From positions 112,510 to 176,509 of the forward strand of contig PALT01000043.1 of the NCBI GenBank assembly GCA_002706605.1: a DNA stretch of 64,000 bases, read 5' to 3'. Under the pieces are notes generated by a model. That model was not told where the DNA came from, did no database searches, and saw only the letters and a list, made by a program, of their open reading frames with translations. A program made the translations under genes and the position numbers. The stretch comes from Rhodovulum sp. GTDB lineage: Bacteria; Pseudomonadota; Alphaproteobacteria; Rhodobacterales; Rhodobacteraceae. Of the stretch, positions 1 to 7,667 are shown piece after piece. Position 1 is the first letter of the stretch. The number at the start of each line of letters is the position of its first letter.

Positions 1-16
1 CCGAAAGGAACAACCG

Positions 17-412
17 ATGAAAATCACCCGAGCAGGTTCAAACCCCTCCATGAAAGGTCCCGAAGACTGGTTCACCGGCACCGTCCGCGTGGACCCCGTG
101 TTCCAGACCGAAGCGCCCTCTACCGTATCGGGCTCTCACGTCACGTTTGAACCCGGCGCGCGCACCGCATGGCACACGCATCCGGCGGGCCAGACCATCG
201 TGATCACCTTTGGCAAAGGCCGCGTGCAGCGCGAAGGCGGCCCCGTCGAAGAGGTCACCGCGGGCGACACCGTCTGGTTCCCTGCAGGCGAAAAGCACTG
301 GCACGGCGCGTCCCCCGACACCGCCATGAGCCACTACGCCATTCAGGAAGCCGTCAACGGCGAGGCTGTGTCGTGGCTCGAAAAGGTCACCGACGAAGAT
401 TACGCCGGCTGA
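17..412 (+). CDS. Cupin-domain protein, (R)-mandelonitrile lyase-like
   Basis: This 131-residue protein is a single small cupin barrel. The first cupin motif is visible as WHTHPAGQ near residues 52-59, with paired His residues for metal binding, and the second region is [15 protein letters not shown] near residues 84-98. The length and the W-H-x-H-P start of the motif match the small cupins often named carboxymuconolactone-decarboxylase-associated or mandelonitrile-lyase-like. The reaction cannot be told from sequence. An AAAGGAA ribosome-binding site lies just before the ATG. An aldo/keto reductase follows 117 bases downstream on the same strand, a common pairing for small redox enzymes. Confidence 0.85.
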   Translation: MKITRAGSNPSMKGPEDWFTGTVRVDPVFQTEAPSTVSGSHVTFEPGARTAWHTHPAGQTIVITFGKGRVQREGGPVEEVTAGDTVWFPAGEKHWHGASPDTAMSHYAIQEAVNGEAVSWLEKVTDEDYAG

Positions 413-529
413 TCCATTTATGCCCCCTCTTCATGAGTGGCATCAATTTTACATCAATTATCCCGCGCGCCTGCCGTCCCTAAATCGACGGCGAGGCCGC
501 AACCGCGGTGAGACGCAAAAGGAAAGACT

Positions 530-1390
530 ATGCTGAACGAAACATACACCCTCGAAAACGGCGTGAAGATCCCGAAACTGGGGTACGGCACGTGGATGAT
601 CGAAGATGACAAGGCCGCCGATGCCGTCAAAAAAGCCATCGCTCTGGGCTATCGTCACATCGACACTGCACAGGCCTACGCGAACGAGCGTGGTGTTGGC
701 GAAGGCGTCCGCGAGTGCGGCGTAGATCGTAGCGAAATCTTCGTGACCACCAAGCTGGCCGCCGAGATCAAATCCTATGAAGAGGCCAAAGCCGCCATCG
801 ACGGCTCGCTGGACCTGATGGGTCTGGATTACATCGACCTGATCATCATCCACAGCCCGAAACCGTGGGAAGACTTCCACGGCGAGGACGACTATGCCGA
901 GGGCAACCTCGCCGCATGGAAGGCGCTGGAAGAGGCCTATGAGGCGGGCAAGCTCAAGGCCATTGGCGTCTCCAACTTTGAGAAAGCCGACCTCGACAAC
1001 CTGATCGAAAACGGCACCGTCAAGCCGATGGTCAACCAGATCCTCGCCCATATCTCGAACACGCCGTTTGAACTGATCGACTATTGTCAGGACAAGGGTA
1101 TCGTGGTTGAGGCCTATTCCCCCATGGGCCATGGCGAGTTGATGAAGAACGAAGCGGTCGCCAAGATGGCAGAAAGCTATGGCGTCTCGATCCCGCAACT
1201 GGCGATCCGCTACTGCCTCCAGCTTGGCCTCGTGCCGCTGCCGAAAACCCAGACCCCGTCGCATATGGAAAGCAACGCGGCAGTGGACTTCGTGATTTCG
1301 GACGAAGATATGGAAACCCTGAAATCCGCCGAAAAAATCAAGGATTACGGCGAGTTTAGCATCTTCCCTGTCTACCAGACCACGGCCTAA
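530..1390 (+). CDS. Aldo/keto reductase
   Basis: This 286-residue protein belongs to the aldo/keto reductase superfamily of NADPH-dependent (beta/alpha)8-barrel enzymes that reduce aldehydes and ketones. Family signatures are HIDTAQAYANE near residue 43 (catalytic Asp and Tyr), the Lys in VTTKLAAE, the His in IIHSPKP, and IGVSNF near residue 145. The length is normal for the 2,5-diketo-gluconate reductase-like subgroup. An AAAGGA ribosome-binding site precedes the ATG. A strong terminator follows, so it ends its transcript. The natural substrate is unknown. Confidence 0.9.
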   Translation: MLNETYTLENGVKIPKLGYGTWMIEDDKAADAVKKAIALGYRHIDTAQAYANERGVGEGVRECGVDRSEIFVTTKLAAEIKSYEEAKAAIDGSLDLMGLDYIDLIIIHSPKPWEDFHGEDDYAEGNLAAWKALEEAYEAGKLKAIGVSNFEKADLDNLIENGTVKPMVNQILAHISNTPFELIDYCQDKGIVVEAYSPMGHGELMKNEAVAKMAESYGVSIPQLAIRYCLQLGLVPLPKTQTPSHMESNAAVDFVISDEDMETLKSAEKIKDYGEFSIFPVYQTTA

Positions 1391-1410
1391 GCCAATCGGA
1401 ACACACACGA

Positions 1411-1443
1411 AAAGGGGCGGCACCACACGGCGACCGCCCCTTT
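1411..1443 (+). terminator. Rho-independent terminator after the aldo/keto reductase
   Basis: An inverted repeat AAAAGGGGCGG / CCGCCCCTTTT encloses a short loop, starting about 20 bases after the stop codon and ending in a T run. It marks the end of the leftmost core genes before the accessory DNA. Confidence 0.85.
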
Positions 1444-1587
1444 TCAATTGCGCGCCAACATGGACCGGAACAGCGCAAGGCCAAGCGTCGAGTCAGACTG
1501 CGCGCCGTAAGCGAGAAACAACACTGTTCTGAACAGCAAGCTGTTATTGCCACACGCCGATCATCAGTTTCGGCGAACACGCCCAAG

Positions 1588-2439
1588 TTAAAAGTTTCTG
1601 CGTAGATAAAATCCAGCGTCCGGATTGTCGAGAATGCCCAGGATTGTGTCTTCAAATTGCGCATCATCCCAACTGATGTTACTGAGAGATACTGACTTAC
1701 CCATCCGGATTTCTGTCAGCGGTCTCTCACTATGGCCAGAAAACCTTTCCACAACTTTTTGAATCACTCGAGGTTCGTTCGTGACCAAGGCCATCATCGG
1801 ACACAAGTGAATGACATTGAGCGTAAGCGACTGCCACTCAACCAAAATCTCCTTACTTACATCGACATTGTAGCCCTGCATTGGAATAAAGTTGTGGGCA
1901 ATGCGATTTCTATTCGGACTGAAGCCCAAGAAAAATTTATAATCGTCTGGCGGGATAAGCGTTTCTTTAAATAGCAACCACTTACGCGCTCTCTCATTCG
2001 TTTCCGCCTCTTTCACAGCCAAATAATTCTTAGGACGAAACTCTCCGAATTCAAGGTCAACCAGTGGACACGCTCTTTCATGAAGGCAGTTCTTAAGAAA
2101 GAGCCAGCGGACCAGCGCATCGGCCTGTCTTGCGTCCAATGTTCTTTGGTGATCAACAAAAACATGACGGAAAACTGCCTCCATCTCTTGCTCAATTTTT
2201 GACCCCCAGGTGTTATTACAATCACGGCACAAAACCTTGGTCGTATTGGAAAGGATGTCGCCAGCATTTGCCCAGATACCATCAGCGACGAGTTTGTTTC
2301 CTAGCGCGTCCTGCTTCGTCACCTTGTGATTTCCGCGTTTCAGTTTCTCTTCATCTGAAGCTGGAAAATACTTTTGCGTCCAACGCCCCCAAACATGTTC
2401 TTTTGTAGCTTTACATCCGCAAAACATGCATCGCGCCAT
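1588..2439 (-). CDS. HNH-endonuclease-like zinc protein, function unknown
   Basis: This 283-residue protein (from the chosen start) opens with a metal-binding cluster, MARCMFCGC, followed by EHVWGRW and, about 60 residues later, CRDCNNTWGSKIE. The pattern Cys-x2-Cys, His, Cys-x2-Cys-Asn resembles the treble-clef core of HNH nucleases and of related proteins in mobile elements. The rest of the chain matches nothing I recognise. I chose the ATG at 2439 because the motif begins there; an in-frame ATG at 2484 would add 15 residues. The gene is less GC-rich than its left neighbours and sits outside the 14-bp att repeat, so it may be a separate import. Nuclease activity is inference only. Confidence 0.6.
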   Translation of the reverse strand: MARCMFCGCKATKEHVWGRWTQKYFPASDEEKLKRGNHKVTKQDALGNKLVADGIWANAGDILSNTTKVLCRDCNNTWGSKIEQEMEAVFRHVFVDHQRTLDARQADALVRWLFLKNCLHERACPLVDLEFGEFRPKNYLAVKEAETNERARKWLLFKETLIPPDDYKFFLGFSPNRNRIAHNFIPMQGYNVDVSKEILVEWQSLTLNVIHLCPMMALVTNEPRVIQKVVERFSGHSERPLTEIRMGKSVSLSNISWDDAQFEDTILGILDNPDAGFYLRRNF

Positions 2440-2556
2440 TTCCGGCCCCCCGAAGATTCTAGGCAACCATGAGGCGATCGCCATTTCCTAAGAACTTTGG
2501 AACTGATTTGCGCGTTTGTGCAACATTTTAACGCGTTGCAGAATCAGAAGGCAGGA

Positions 2557-2570
2557 TGGCGGAGACGAAG
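2557..2570. repeat. Distal attachment site (attL) of the tRNA-Ser element
   Basis: The 14 bases TGGCGGAGACGAAG repeat exactly, in the same orientation, at 6973-6986, where they form the 3' end of the tRNA-Ser gene including its CCA. An isolated copy of a tRNA 3' end 130 bases before a tyrosine integrase gene is the classic sign of a tRNA-integrated element. The flanking bases on both sides differ, so the identity is limited to the core. Confidence 0.85.
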
Positions 2571-2701
2571 TCCGCCCTCCCGCAGTCCTAGCACTTCCGC
2601 CATTTTCCGTAAAATAACTATAAATCAATAAAATATGACTTTCCATTGTCCATGTTGTTCCGTTATCGTCCAACCCGTTCCCCCATAAAGTGGGGGGATG
2701 A

Positions 2702-3898
2702 ATGGGGGAACACATGGCCCGTGATGTGACACCAAGGCGACCGGAAAAGGCTCTGACCGCTCAGAGCGTCAGGAACGCTGTCGAACCCGGCAAGTACTTC
2801 GACGGAAACGGGCTGTACCTTCTAGTGAAGCCCAACGGCGCACGGTCTTGGGTGCAACGCATTGTCATTCGTGGCAAGCGGCGGGAAATGGGGCTGGGCA
2901 GTGCATCGCTTGTCTCTCTGGCCGAGGCGCGCGAGGCCGCGTTGCAGAACCGCAAGGTCGCGCGGACAGGGGGCGACCCGATCCAAGCCAAGCAAGAAGC
3001 TCTGACCGTCCTGACGTTCGAGGAAGCCGCACGCAAGGTACATGAAATGCACCGCCCTACATGGCGCAGCCCCAAACACGCGGCGCAATTCCTGTCGACG
3101 CTGGAAACCTATGCCTTTCCTCATATCGGCGCGCTCAAGGTCGGGGACATCAATACCAGTGACGTGTTGCGCGTCCTATCCCCGATCTGGACAGAGAAAC
3201 CAGAAACCGCCCGCCGTGTCCGTCAGAGGATCGGCACCGTGATGAAATGGGCCGTCGCGAAGGGCTGGCGTCAGGACAATCCGGCTGAGGCAATCTCACA
3301 AGCGCTTCCCAAGCATGACCGCAGTAAGGTTCACCGACGCGCTTTGCCTTATCAAGACGTGTCGACCTTTCTGGCCGCTGTTCAAGCTTCAAGAGCAGGC
3401 AAGGTGACAAAGCTGGCAATCGAATTCCTGATACTGACCGCAACCCGATCCGGCGAAACGCGCGGCGCGATCTGGTCAGAGGTCGATGTTGATGCGGGCG
3501 TCTGGACCATCCCTAAAGAGCGCATGAAGGCGAAGAAGGAGCACCGCGTCCCGCTGTCGCCGCGAGCGCAGGAAATCCTGACCGAGGCGCGCGGGTTGTC
3601 TGATGGCTCAGACCTTGTGTTTCCGGGCACCAAGAGAGGCAGGCCCCTATCAGATGCAACCATGTCCAAGCTAGCGCGGGAAATGGGATTCGAGGTCGAC
3701 ATTCACGGGTTCCGTACGTCCTTTCGAACATGGGCGCAGGAACAAACAGATGCGCCGCGCGAAGTGGCCGAGGCCGCGCTTGCCCATACCATTCGCAATC
3801 AGGCTGAGGCGGCTTATGCCCGATCAGATTTATTTGAACGGCGGCGGACGTTGATGGAAGGTTGGGCGTCTATGGTGGGAGGTGAGAGCAGTGACTGA
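2702..3898 (+). CDS. Tyrosine recombinase/integrase, P4-type (DUF4102 arm-binding domain)
   Basis: This integrase of up to 398 residues catalyses site-specific integration and excision. The N-terminus (about 15-95) has the arm-binding fold of P4-like integrases, with FDGNGLYLLVKPNGARSW and a GLGS motif. A core-binding helical domain follows at about 105-200. The catalytic tyrosine-recombinase domain shows Arg249 in TATRSGE, a Lys near 278, HGFR (335-338), the second His in ALAHT (362) and the nucleophile Tyr372 in AYARSD. All key residues are present, so it should be active. An in-frame ATG at 2714 is an alternative start. The matching attachment core lies 130 bases upstream and the other one in the tRNA-Ser gene at 6973. 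Confidence 0.95.
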   Translation: MGEHMARDVTPRRPEKALTAQSVRNAVEPGKYFDGNGLYLLVKPNGARSWVQRIVIRGKRREMGLGSASLVSLAEAREAALQNRKVARTGGDPIQAKQEALTVLTFEEAARKVHEMHRPTWRSPKHAAQFLSTLETYAFPHIGALKVGDINTSDVLRVLSPIWTEKPETARRVRQRIGTVMKWAVAKGWRQDNPAEAISQALPKHDRSKVHRRALPYQDVSTFLAAVQASRAGKVTKLAIEFLILTATRSGETRGAIWSEVDVDAGVWTIPKERMKAKKEHRVPLSPRAQEILTEARGLSDGSDLVFPGTKRGRPLSDATMSKLAREMGFEVDIHGFRTSFRTWAQEQTDAPREVAEAALAHTIRNQAEAAYARSDLFERRRTLMEGWASMVGGESSD

Positions 3899-4643
3899 TG
3901 AGGCAAGGCAGGAATTCAGGGGGGCGGGTCAGAACGATGACCTGATTTACGATGAAGAGTTGGAGCAGGCATATTTCAAAAGGTTCAGGATGGATGAGCC
4001 AGAAATTGAAGAGTTCTTAAATTGGTCAGAGAAAGCTGAAGGCTTTAAGTATCGCGTATTTGCTCAAAGTGGCGGGTTGGAGTTCGTATTCTCAGTTCAG
4101 GATGAATTCGAGCGTATCGGTGTTAAAGGTGAAGCTTTGGTGAGTTGTGTGGATGGAAATCCCCACGCGATACGTTTGGTGTGCCGAAAAATACTCAGGC
4201 ATTTTGCTGAGGTAGGAGTTCGAGCGGACAAAGGTGAAACCGCGTTGGTAGCGCGCAAAGTTCAAATTTCGACCGCCATTGTTCGCCAGTTCGTGTTGGC
4301 ATCAATGGACGGGATGGAACGATACGACTGGTATCAACCAGTGCCAGAACTGCACTATCTTCTTAAGCTGATGTTTATGCCGGGCATTCCGCTTACAGAA
4401 CGTAGGCGGAGGGCTGAAGATACGCGCTATTTCAGCCTTTTCGTCGCAGCTGCCCATTTTCACAAAACTGGTATAGCACCGAGCATTAGGGAGGTTGCCG
4501 CCCGGTTGGGTGTAGCCCCATCGACGTTGTCTAGGATGTTCGATGGCCCTGAGGATTTCACCAAGCAAGCAACGCTGATGCATGAAAGCTTCTCGAGCAT
4601 GAATGGCGGTCAGTATTGGAGTGAGATGTTGCCGCCGGAATAA
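3891..4643 (+). CDS. Hypothetical protein with C-terminal helix-turn-helix
   Basis: This protein of about 250 residues overlaps the end of the integrase gene by 8 bases, so the two are probably translationally coupled. I chose the GTG at 3891 because GGGAGG lies 8 bases before it; a GTG at 3882 is possible. The N-terminal two thirds matches nothing I know. The C-terminal part contains a probable DNA-binding helix-turn-helix, SIREVAARLGVAPSTLSRMF, at roughly residues 200-220. Position next to the integrase suggests a regulator of the element, but this is inference. The gene is clearly less GC-rich than the integrase. Confidence 0.7.
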   Translation: MTDEARQEFRGAGQNDDLIYDEELEQAYFKRFRMDEPEIEEFLNWSEKAEGFKYRVFAQSGGLEFVFSVQDEFERIGVKGEALVSCVDGNPHAIRLVCRKILRHFAEVGVRADKGETALVARKVQISTAIVRQFVLASMDGMERYDWYQPVPELHYLLKLMFMPGIPLTERRRRAEDTRYFSLFVAAAHFHKTGIAPSIREVAARLGVAPSTLSRMFDGPEDFTKQATLMHESFSSMNGGQYWSEMLPPE

Positions 4644-4721
4644 CTGTTGCACAGGATTGTATGTGCGCAACACCCTAAAGGTGGGGGATTTTGGTTCCGT
4701 TCATTACCGAAAGGAACCGAT

Positions 4722-4901
4722 ATGGTTGAAAGGCATCTTCGCCGCCCCGCCGTTTCAGAAATGACCGGGCTGGGCCGCAGCACCATCTATGACCTGATGG
4801 CTCGGGACGAATTCCCCCGCCCGATCAAGCTGACCGCCAAGGCTGTCGCATGGCCCGAAAGCGCCATCGCTGCTTGGCTCAAAAGCCGTACCTCTGAATA
4901 A
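4722..4901 (+). CDS. AlpA-family excisionase/regulator
   Basis: This 59-residue protein is a MerR-like winged-helix DNA-binding protein of the AlpA phage-regulator family. It shows SEMTGLGRSTIYDLMARDEFPRPIKL followed by the wing residues VAWPESAIAAWLKSR (in two parts of the chain, about residues 12-37 and 42-56). AlpA proteins act as excision or transcription regulators of P4-like elements, which fits the integrase 0.8 kb upstream. The ATG at 4722 has an AAGGAA site 5 bases before it; an upstream in-frame start at 4647 would add 25 residues of unrelated sequence and is not favoured. Confidence 0.88.
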   Translation: MVERHLRRPAVSEMTGLGRSTIYDLMARDEFPRPIKLTAKAVAWPESAIAAWLKSRTSE

Positions 4902-4996
4902 AAGCAACCCCGCCACATGGGACGGGGTCAGAGGTTTGTCTTACAGCATCTTCAATAATCCCGCCCGTCCTGTGTGGCAAGAAAAAGGAAATTAAC

Positions 4997-5281
4997 ATGT
5001 ATAAACATGAACGTTTCTATTCCTGCCCGACACAAGTTTTCTGGTGCTGCAAGGCGCTGTTGGAAGGCCGGACCATTTCGCACAAAACGGAAATCCGCGA
5101 AGTACGCGGCTGGCGTCTGGGAGCCATCATTCATCGACTCAAGGCCAGCTACGGCTGGACAATCCTGACCGAGTACAGGGGGCCAGACAACGTCGCTCAT
5201 TACCGCCTGTCGCCCGACTGTGACCGCGCCAAGCTTCGTTTCCCGCCGTCTGCCCGGTCACTTGGGGAGGGCCTGTTGTGA
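4997..5281 (+). CDS. Small hypothetical protein of the integrated element
   Basis: This 94-residue protein is unrecognised. Its N-terminus has several aromatic and Cys residues (HERFYSCPTQVFWCCKALL). The middle, IREVRGWRLGAIIHRLKASYGW, followed by YRGPDNVAHYRLSP, looks like a small winged-helix DNA-binding fold of the type found in phage helix-turn-helix proteins. An AGGAAA ribosome-binding site precedes the ATG. The stop codon overlaps the next ATG by one base (TGATG), the first of three such couplings. A competing 64-residue frame at 4974-5168 has no ribosome-binding site. Confidence 0.7.
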   Translation: MYKHERFYSCPTQVFWCCKALLEGRTISHKTEIREVRGWRLGAIIHRLKASYGWTILTEYRGPDNVAHYRLSPDCDRAKLRFPPSARSLGEGLL

Positions 5282-5382
5282 TGCGACACCAGATTGCCTT
5301 CCTTCGACACCGCTTTGGCCTAAGCGAACAACAGGCCCGACTGTTCGTTCCCCTGATCTATGGGAGGTCGAGCGATGACTGA
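5281..5382 (+). CDS. Very short coupled ORF (33 aa)
   Basis: This ORF begins MRHQIAFLRHRFGLSEQQA and ends SSDD, 33 residues in all. Its ATG shares a base with the preceding stop codon, and its end overlaps the next ATG by 8 bases. The middle, RHRFGLSEQQARLFVPLIYG, has the spacing of a short helix-turn-helix start of the type found in phage proteins. No separate ribosome-binding site is needed if translation is coupled. I accept it because of the chain of overlaps and amphipathic composition; the function is unknown. Confidence 0.5.
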   Translation: MRHQIAFLRHRFGLSEQQARLFVPLIYGRSSDD

Positions 5383-5533
5383 CCGCTACAAGTTGATTTA
5401 CCGCGACAAGCGCTTTCATGTGATGGCGCGAACCGCTGCCAATGCGGCTTGGTTTTCGCTAGGGGGCTCTGGCGATCTGGGGACCGCCTTGCGGCTTTGG
5501 TCGTCGCTGATCGGGTTGGAGCCGCGCAAATGA
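5375..5533 (+). CDS. Short coupled ORF (52 aa)
   Basis: This 52-residue ORF begins MTDRYKLIYRDKRFHVMART and ends with EPRK. A GGGAGG site lies 7 bases before its ATG. It overlaps the previous ORF by 8 bases, and its TGA overlaps the next ATG (ATGA). No family is recognised. The tail, GDLGTALRLWSSLIGLEPRK, is helical. Its place between two coupled genes argues that it is translated. Confidence 0.5.
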   Translation: MTDRYKLIYRDKRFHVMARTAANAAWFSLGGSGDLGTALRLWSSLIGLEPRK

Positions 5534-6009
5534 CCCGCAAGCCCTACAAACGCGGAAAAAAGGGGGCTGGACGCTTCGTCCAGCTTACCGAATACATGCA
5601 GGCCACCGCCGCTTGGAAAGACCTGAAACCCGGTCCACGCGCGCTGTACGTGGAACTCAAGCGGCGGTTTAACGGATCGAACAACGGCGAAATCTTCCTC
5701 AGTCACCGGGACGCGGCAAAGGCGCTGAATGTCCATCCCAACACGGTCGGTGGATACTATCAGGCCCTTGAGGAGCACGGTTTCATCCGTATGACCACAG
5801 GGCCGCACCTTGGACCCTCAGGGATCGGGCAAGCGGCGCGCTGGGCTTTGGAAGAAGAACGGACACCGGATGGCAAGCCAGCAACCAAGGGGTTCCTGTC
5901 GTGGTCGCCAAAGCAAAAGCCTGAGACAAAAACAGTGACACGCCGTCCCAAAAAGCAGGACATGCAGACGGACAAGGATGGTCGACCCGCCCTTAAAATT
6001 GTGACGTGA
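5530..6009 (+). CDS. Helix-turn-helix protein, possible replication or copy-control protein of the element
   Basis: This 159-residue protein starts at the ATG that overlaps the previous stop codon. After a basic N-terminus (TRKPYKRGKKGAGRFVQL) it has a winged-helix domain at about residues 30-110, with LKPGPRALYVELKRRFNG, LSHRDAAKALNVHPNTVGGYYQALEEHGFI, and a wing around GPSGIGQAARWAL. This is the layout of HTH proteins in plasmids and integrated elements of alphaproteobacteria, sometimes linked to replication. The tail (about 120-159) is charged and low complexity. An upstream in-frame start at 5449 lies inside the preceding ORF and is not favoured. Confidence 0.72.
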   Translation: MTRKPYKRGKKGAGRFVQLTEYMQATAAWKDLKPGPRALYVELKRRFNGSNNGEIFLSHRDAAKALNVHPNTVGGYYQALEEHGFIRMTTGPHLGPSGIGQAARWALEEERTPDGKPATKGFLSWSPKQKPETKTVTRRPKKQDMQTDKDGRPALKIVT

Positions 6010-6256
6010 AGGCCGGATTCGTGGAAATGACCGTCACAGTTTTTCCAGCATATCTACATCTTGCCATAGGCTATGGGCGACCAAGGGGGATACCCCTGTT
6101 TTGTGCAAAGGAGATTGCGCACGCTGGATATGGCCCGGTTGATCCGATGCGGTCGCCTGACTTGGCCATGCCCCCTACCTGTGTCGGTCATTTTAGGTTT
6201 TCTAAGGTCAACCGCCGTTTTTCCCTGATGATTTCGTAAAAAAGGAGCCTTGCCAG
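6010..6256. other. Non-coding stretch inside the tRNA-Ser element
   Basis: No convincing gene is visible in these 247 bases. A 77-codon frame on the plus strand lacks a ribosome-binding site and has no recognisable composition. The right end holds the AAAGGAG site of the next gene. A promoter for that gene probably lies here but I cannot point to one with confidence. Confidence 0.4.
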
Positions 6257-6880
6257 ATGGGCGGAATAGGAAGTGGTCGTTATGCGGGCTTTGGTGCACG
6301 GTCGACAACAGATGCGATGAGGTCGCTGGATGTGCGGCGATTTAAACGTGATGGGCTGTTGTCAGCAGGCAGTGCCTTTCAATGGCGCTGGCACCGTGAC
6401 GGCGAAGTGGTCGGTTCAGTCGACGTCTCTGTCGACAGCGACGCAATGCGGCTGAGGTACAAAACGCGAGGGCATGGCGAGGACTGGCAGGCGATGAACT
6501 ACCGCGTGTTGCTGGACCGCACGTTTTGCCATTATGGCGGTACGCGCGACTGGTTTATATGTCCAGCTGTCGGATGTGGCCGGCGTGTCGCCAAGCTGTA
6601 CGGCGGCAAGGTTTTCGCATGCCGACATTGCCACCAGCTCACCTATTCTTCACAAAATGAAGGCCCAATGGAGCGAGCCGCACGTCGGGCAGAAAAACAC
6701 CGTCGCGCGCTGGGATGGAAATGGGGGGAAACCTATGGCGAGTACGCGCGACCGCGCGGGATGCACCGAAAAACCTTCCAGCGCCATCTGAAAGCTATCC
6801 TAGATGCGGACTACGAAGTGTCGACTCAAATGACGAAATTTGCCGATGCTATGAAGTATCGTTACAGCCTAAAATCTTAG
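6257..6880 (+). CDS. Zinc-ribbon hypothetical protein of mobile elements
   Basis: This 207-residue protein starts MGGIGSGRYAGFG, the recognisable opening of a family of hypothetical proteins common in proteobacterial phages and islands. A two-Cys-pair zinc ribbon is present at about residues 101-130: CPAVGCGRR, then CRHCHQLTY about 20 residues on. The C-terminal third is basic. A strong AAAAGGAG ribosome-binding site precedes the ATG. It is the last gene before the tRNA-Ser att site. The biochemical role is unknown; binding of nucleic acid through the ribbon is inference. Confidence 0.75.
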   Translation: MGGIGSGRYAGFGARSTTDAMRSLDVRRFKRDGLLSAGSAFQWRWHRDGEVVGSVDVSVDSDAMRLRYKTRGHGEDWQAMNYRVLLDRTFCHYGGTRDWFICPAVGCGRRVAKLYGGKVFACRHCHQLTYSSQNEGPMERAARRAEKHRRALGWKWGETYGEYARPRGMHRKTFQRHLKAILDADYEVSTQMTKFADAMKYRYSLKS

Positions 6881-6972
6881 ATCAACGCACGCGACGTGGG
6901 GGGACATGTGGGGGGAAGAAAGGTCAATCTTAGAAGATAAGATTTATATTTCAGGCACTTACGAGTGAATTG

Positions 6973-6986
6973 TGGCGGAGACGAAG
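6973..6986. repeat. tRNA-proximal attachment site (attR)
   Basis: This is the second copy of the 14-bp core TGGCGGAGACGAAG. On the minus strand it is the tRNA-Ser 3' end: CCA, discriminator G, the 3' acceptor strand and the first T-stem bases. The integrated element therefore restores the tRNA 3' end and leaves the gene functional. Confidence 0.85.
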
Positions 6987-7062
6987 GGATTCGAACCCTC
7001 GAGACGGTTTCCCGCCTACTCCCTTAGCAGGGGAGCGCCTTCGACCACTCGGCCACGTCTCC
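6973..7062 (-). tRNA. tRNA-Ser(GCU)
   Basis: Read on the minus strand, the acceptor stem GGAGACG pairs with CGTCTCC, followed by discriminator G and an encoded CCA. The D-arm begins TGGCCGAG, typical of class II tRNAs. The anticodon stem CTCCC/GGGAG encloses loop CTGCTAA, giving anticodon GCT, which reads AGC and AGU serine codons. A long variable arm and the T-loop GGTTCGAATCC follow. The gene is complete at 90 nt and serves as the integration target of the element at 2557-6986. Confidence 0.97.
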
Positions 7063-7253
7063 GCCGCCGGTACTATCGGCTAGTTTTCTGGGACACAAGG
7101 CGTTTTTTTCCGCCCTTGGCATTTTCTTGGACGCGGTTCTGTCGACGGACAACGCCGCGATCAGGACCGTCATATTGGCGACTTCGCACTGTTGCGTGCT
7201 TGCCCCTGCCCCGCGAATACGGCACAGTCGCCATGTTCGACTAGGGTCCTGCA

Positions 7254-7589
7254 ATGCGCCTGCTACTATTCTGCATACTGGCCGTTTTTCTAAGCCTCGC
7301 CACCGCGCCCCACCTTATGGGGCCTGATGGCATGGACCATGACGCGATGGCGACCCAGTACATGCAAGTCTGCGATGCCTGCCCCGAGCCCCACGTCGGC
7401 GATCACACCATGGCGCATAGCGGGGATTGCGTGCACGGGATCGGCTGTGGGGCGCTGATTGTCGCCGATCTGCCCCCCACCCTGCCTGACACAGCCCGCC
7501 ACACAGCGCGCCATGCACGCCCCGAGCCCAAGCGCCTTTGGGGCACAAGCCAGATGATAGATCTGCCCCCGCCGCGTCTGCACACCTGA
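7254..7589 (+). CDS. Small secreted His/Cys-rich hypothetical protein
   Basis: This 111-residue protein begins with a clear signal peptide (MRLLLFCILAVFLSLATA). The mature part is rich in His, Met, Cys and Asp (MDHDAMATQYMQVCDACPE, HTMAHSGDCVHGIGCG), a composition typical of small periplasmic copper-handling proteins. No named family is recognised. A membrane-anchored cytochrome c lies 78 bases downstream on the same strand, which suggests a joint role in metal or electron-transfer chemistry. That link is inference. Confidence 0.65.
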   Translation: MRLLLFCILAVFLSLATAPHLMGPDGMDHDAMATQYMQVCDACPEPHVGDHTMAHSGDCVHGIGCGALIVADLPPTLPDTARHTARHARPEPKRLWGTSQMIDLPPPRLHT

Positions 7590-7667
7590 TCTTGGGACAC
7601 TTGGCGGTGCGACCGCCACAATCGTATGACCGCGGCCCATATGCCGCGCACCACATCAGGACAGCAG

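Noticed and set aside
2557..2570. Partial tRNA gene
   Set aside because: Only the 14-bp 3' end of tRNA-Ser is present; this is an att core, not a gene.
4974..5168. Alternative 64-codon ORF
   Set aside because: It overlaps the better-supported ORF 4997-5281 in another frame and lacks a ribosome-binding site.
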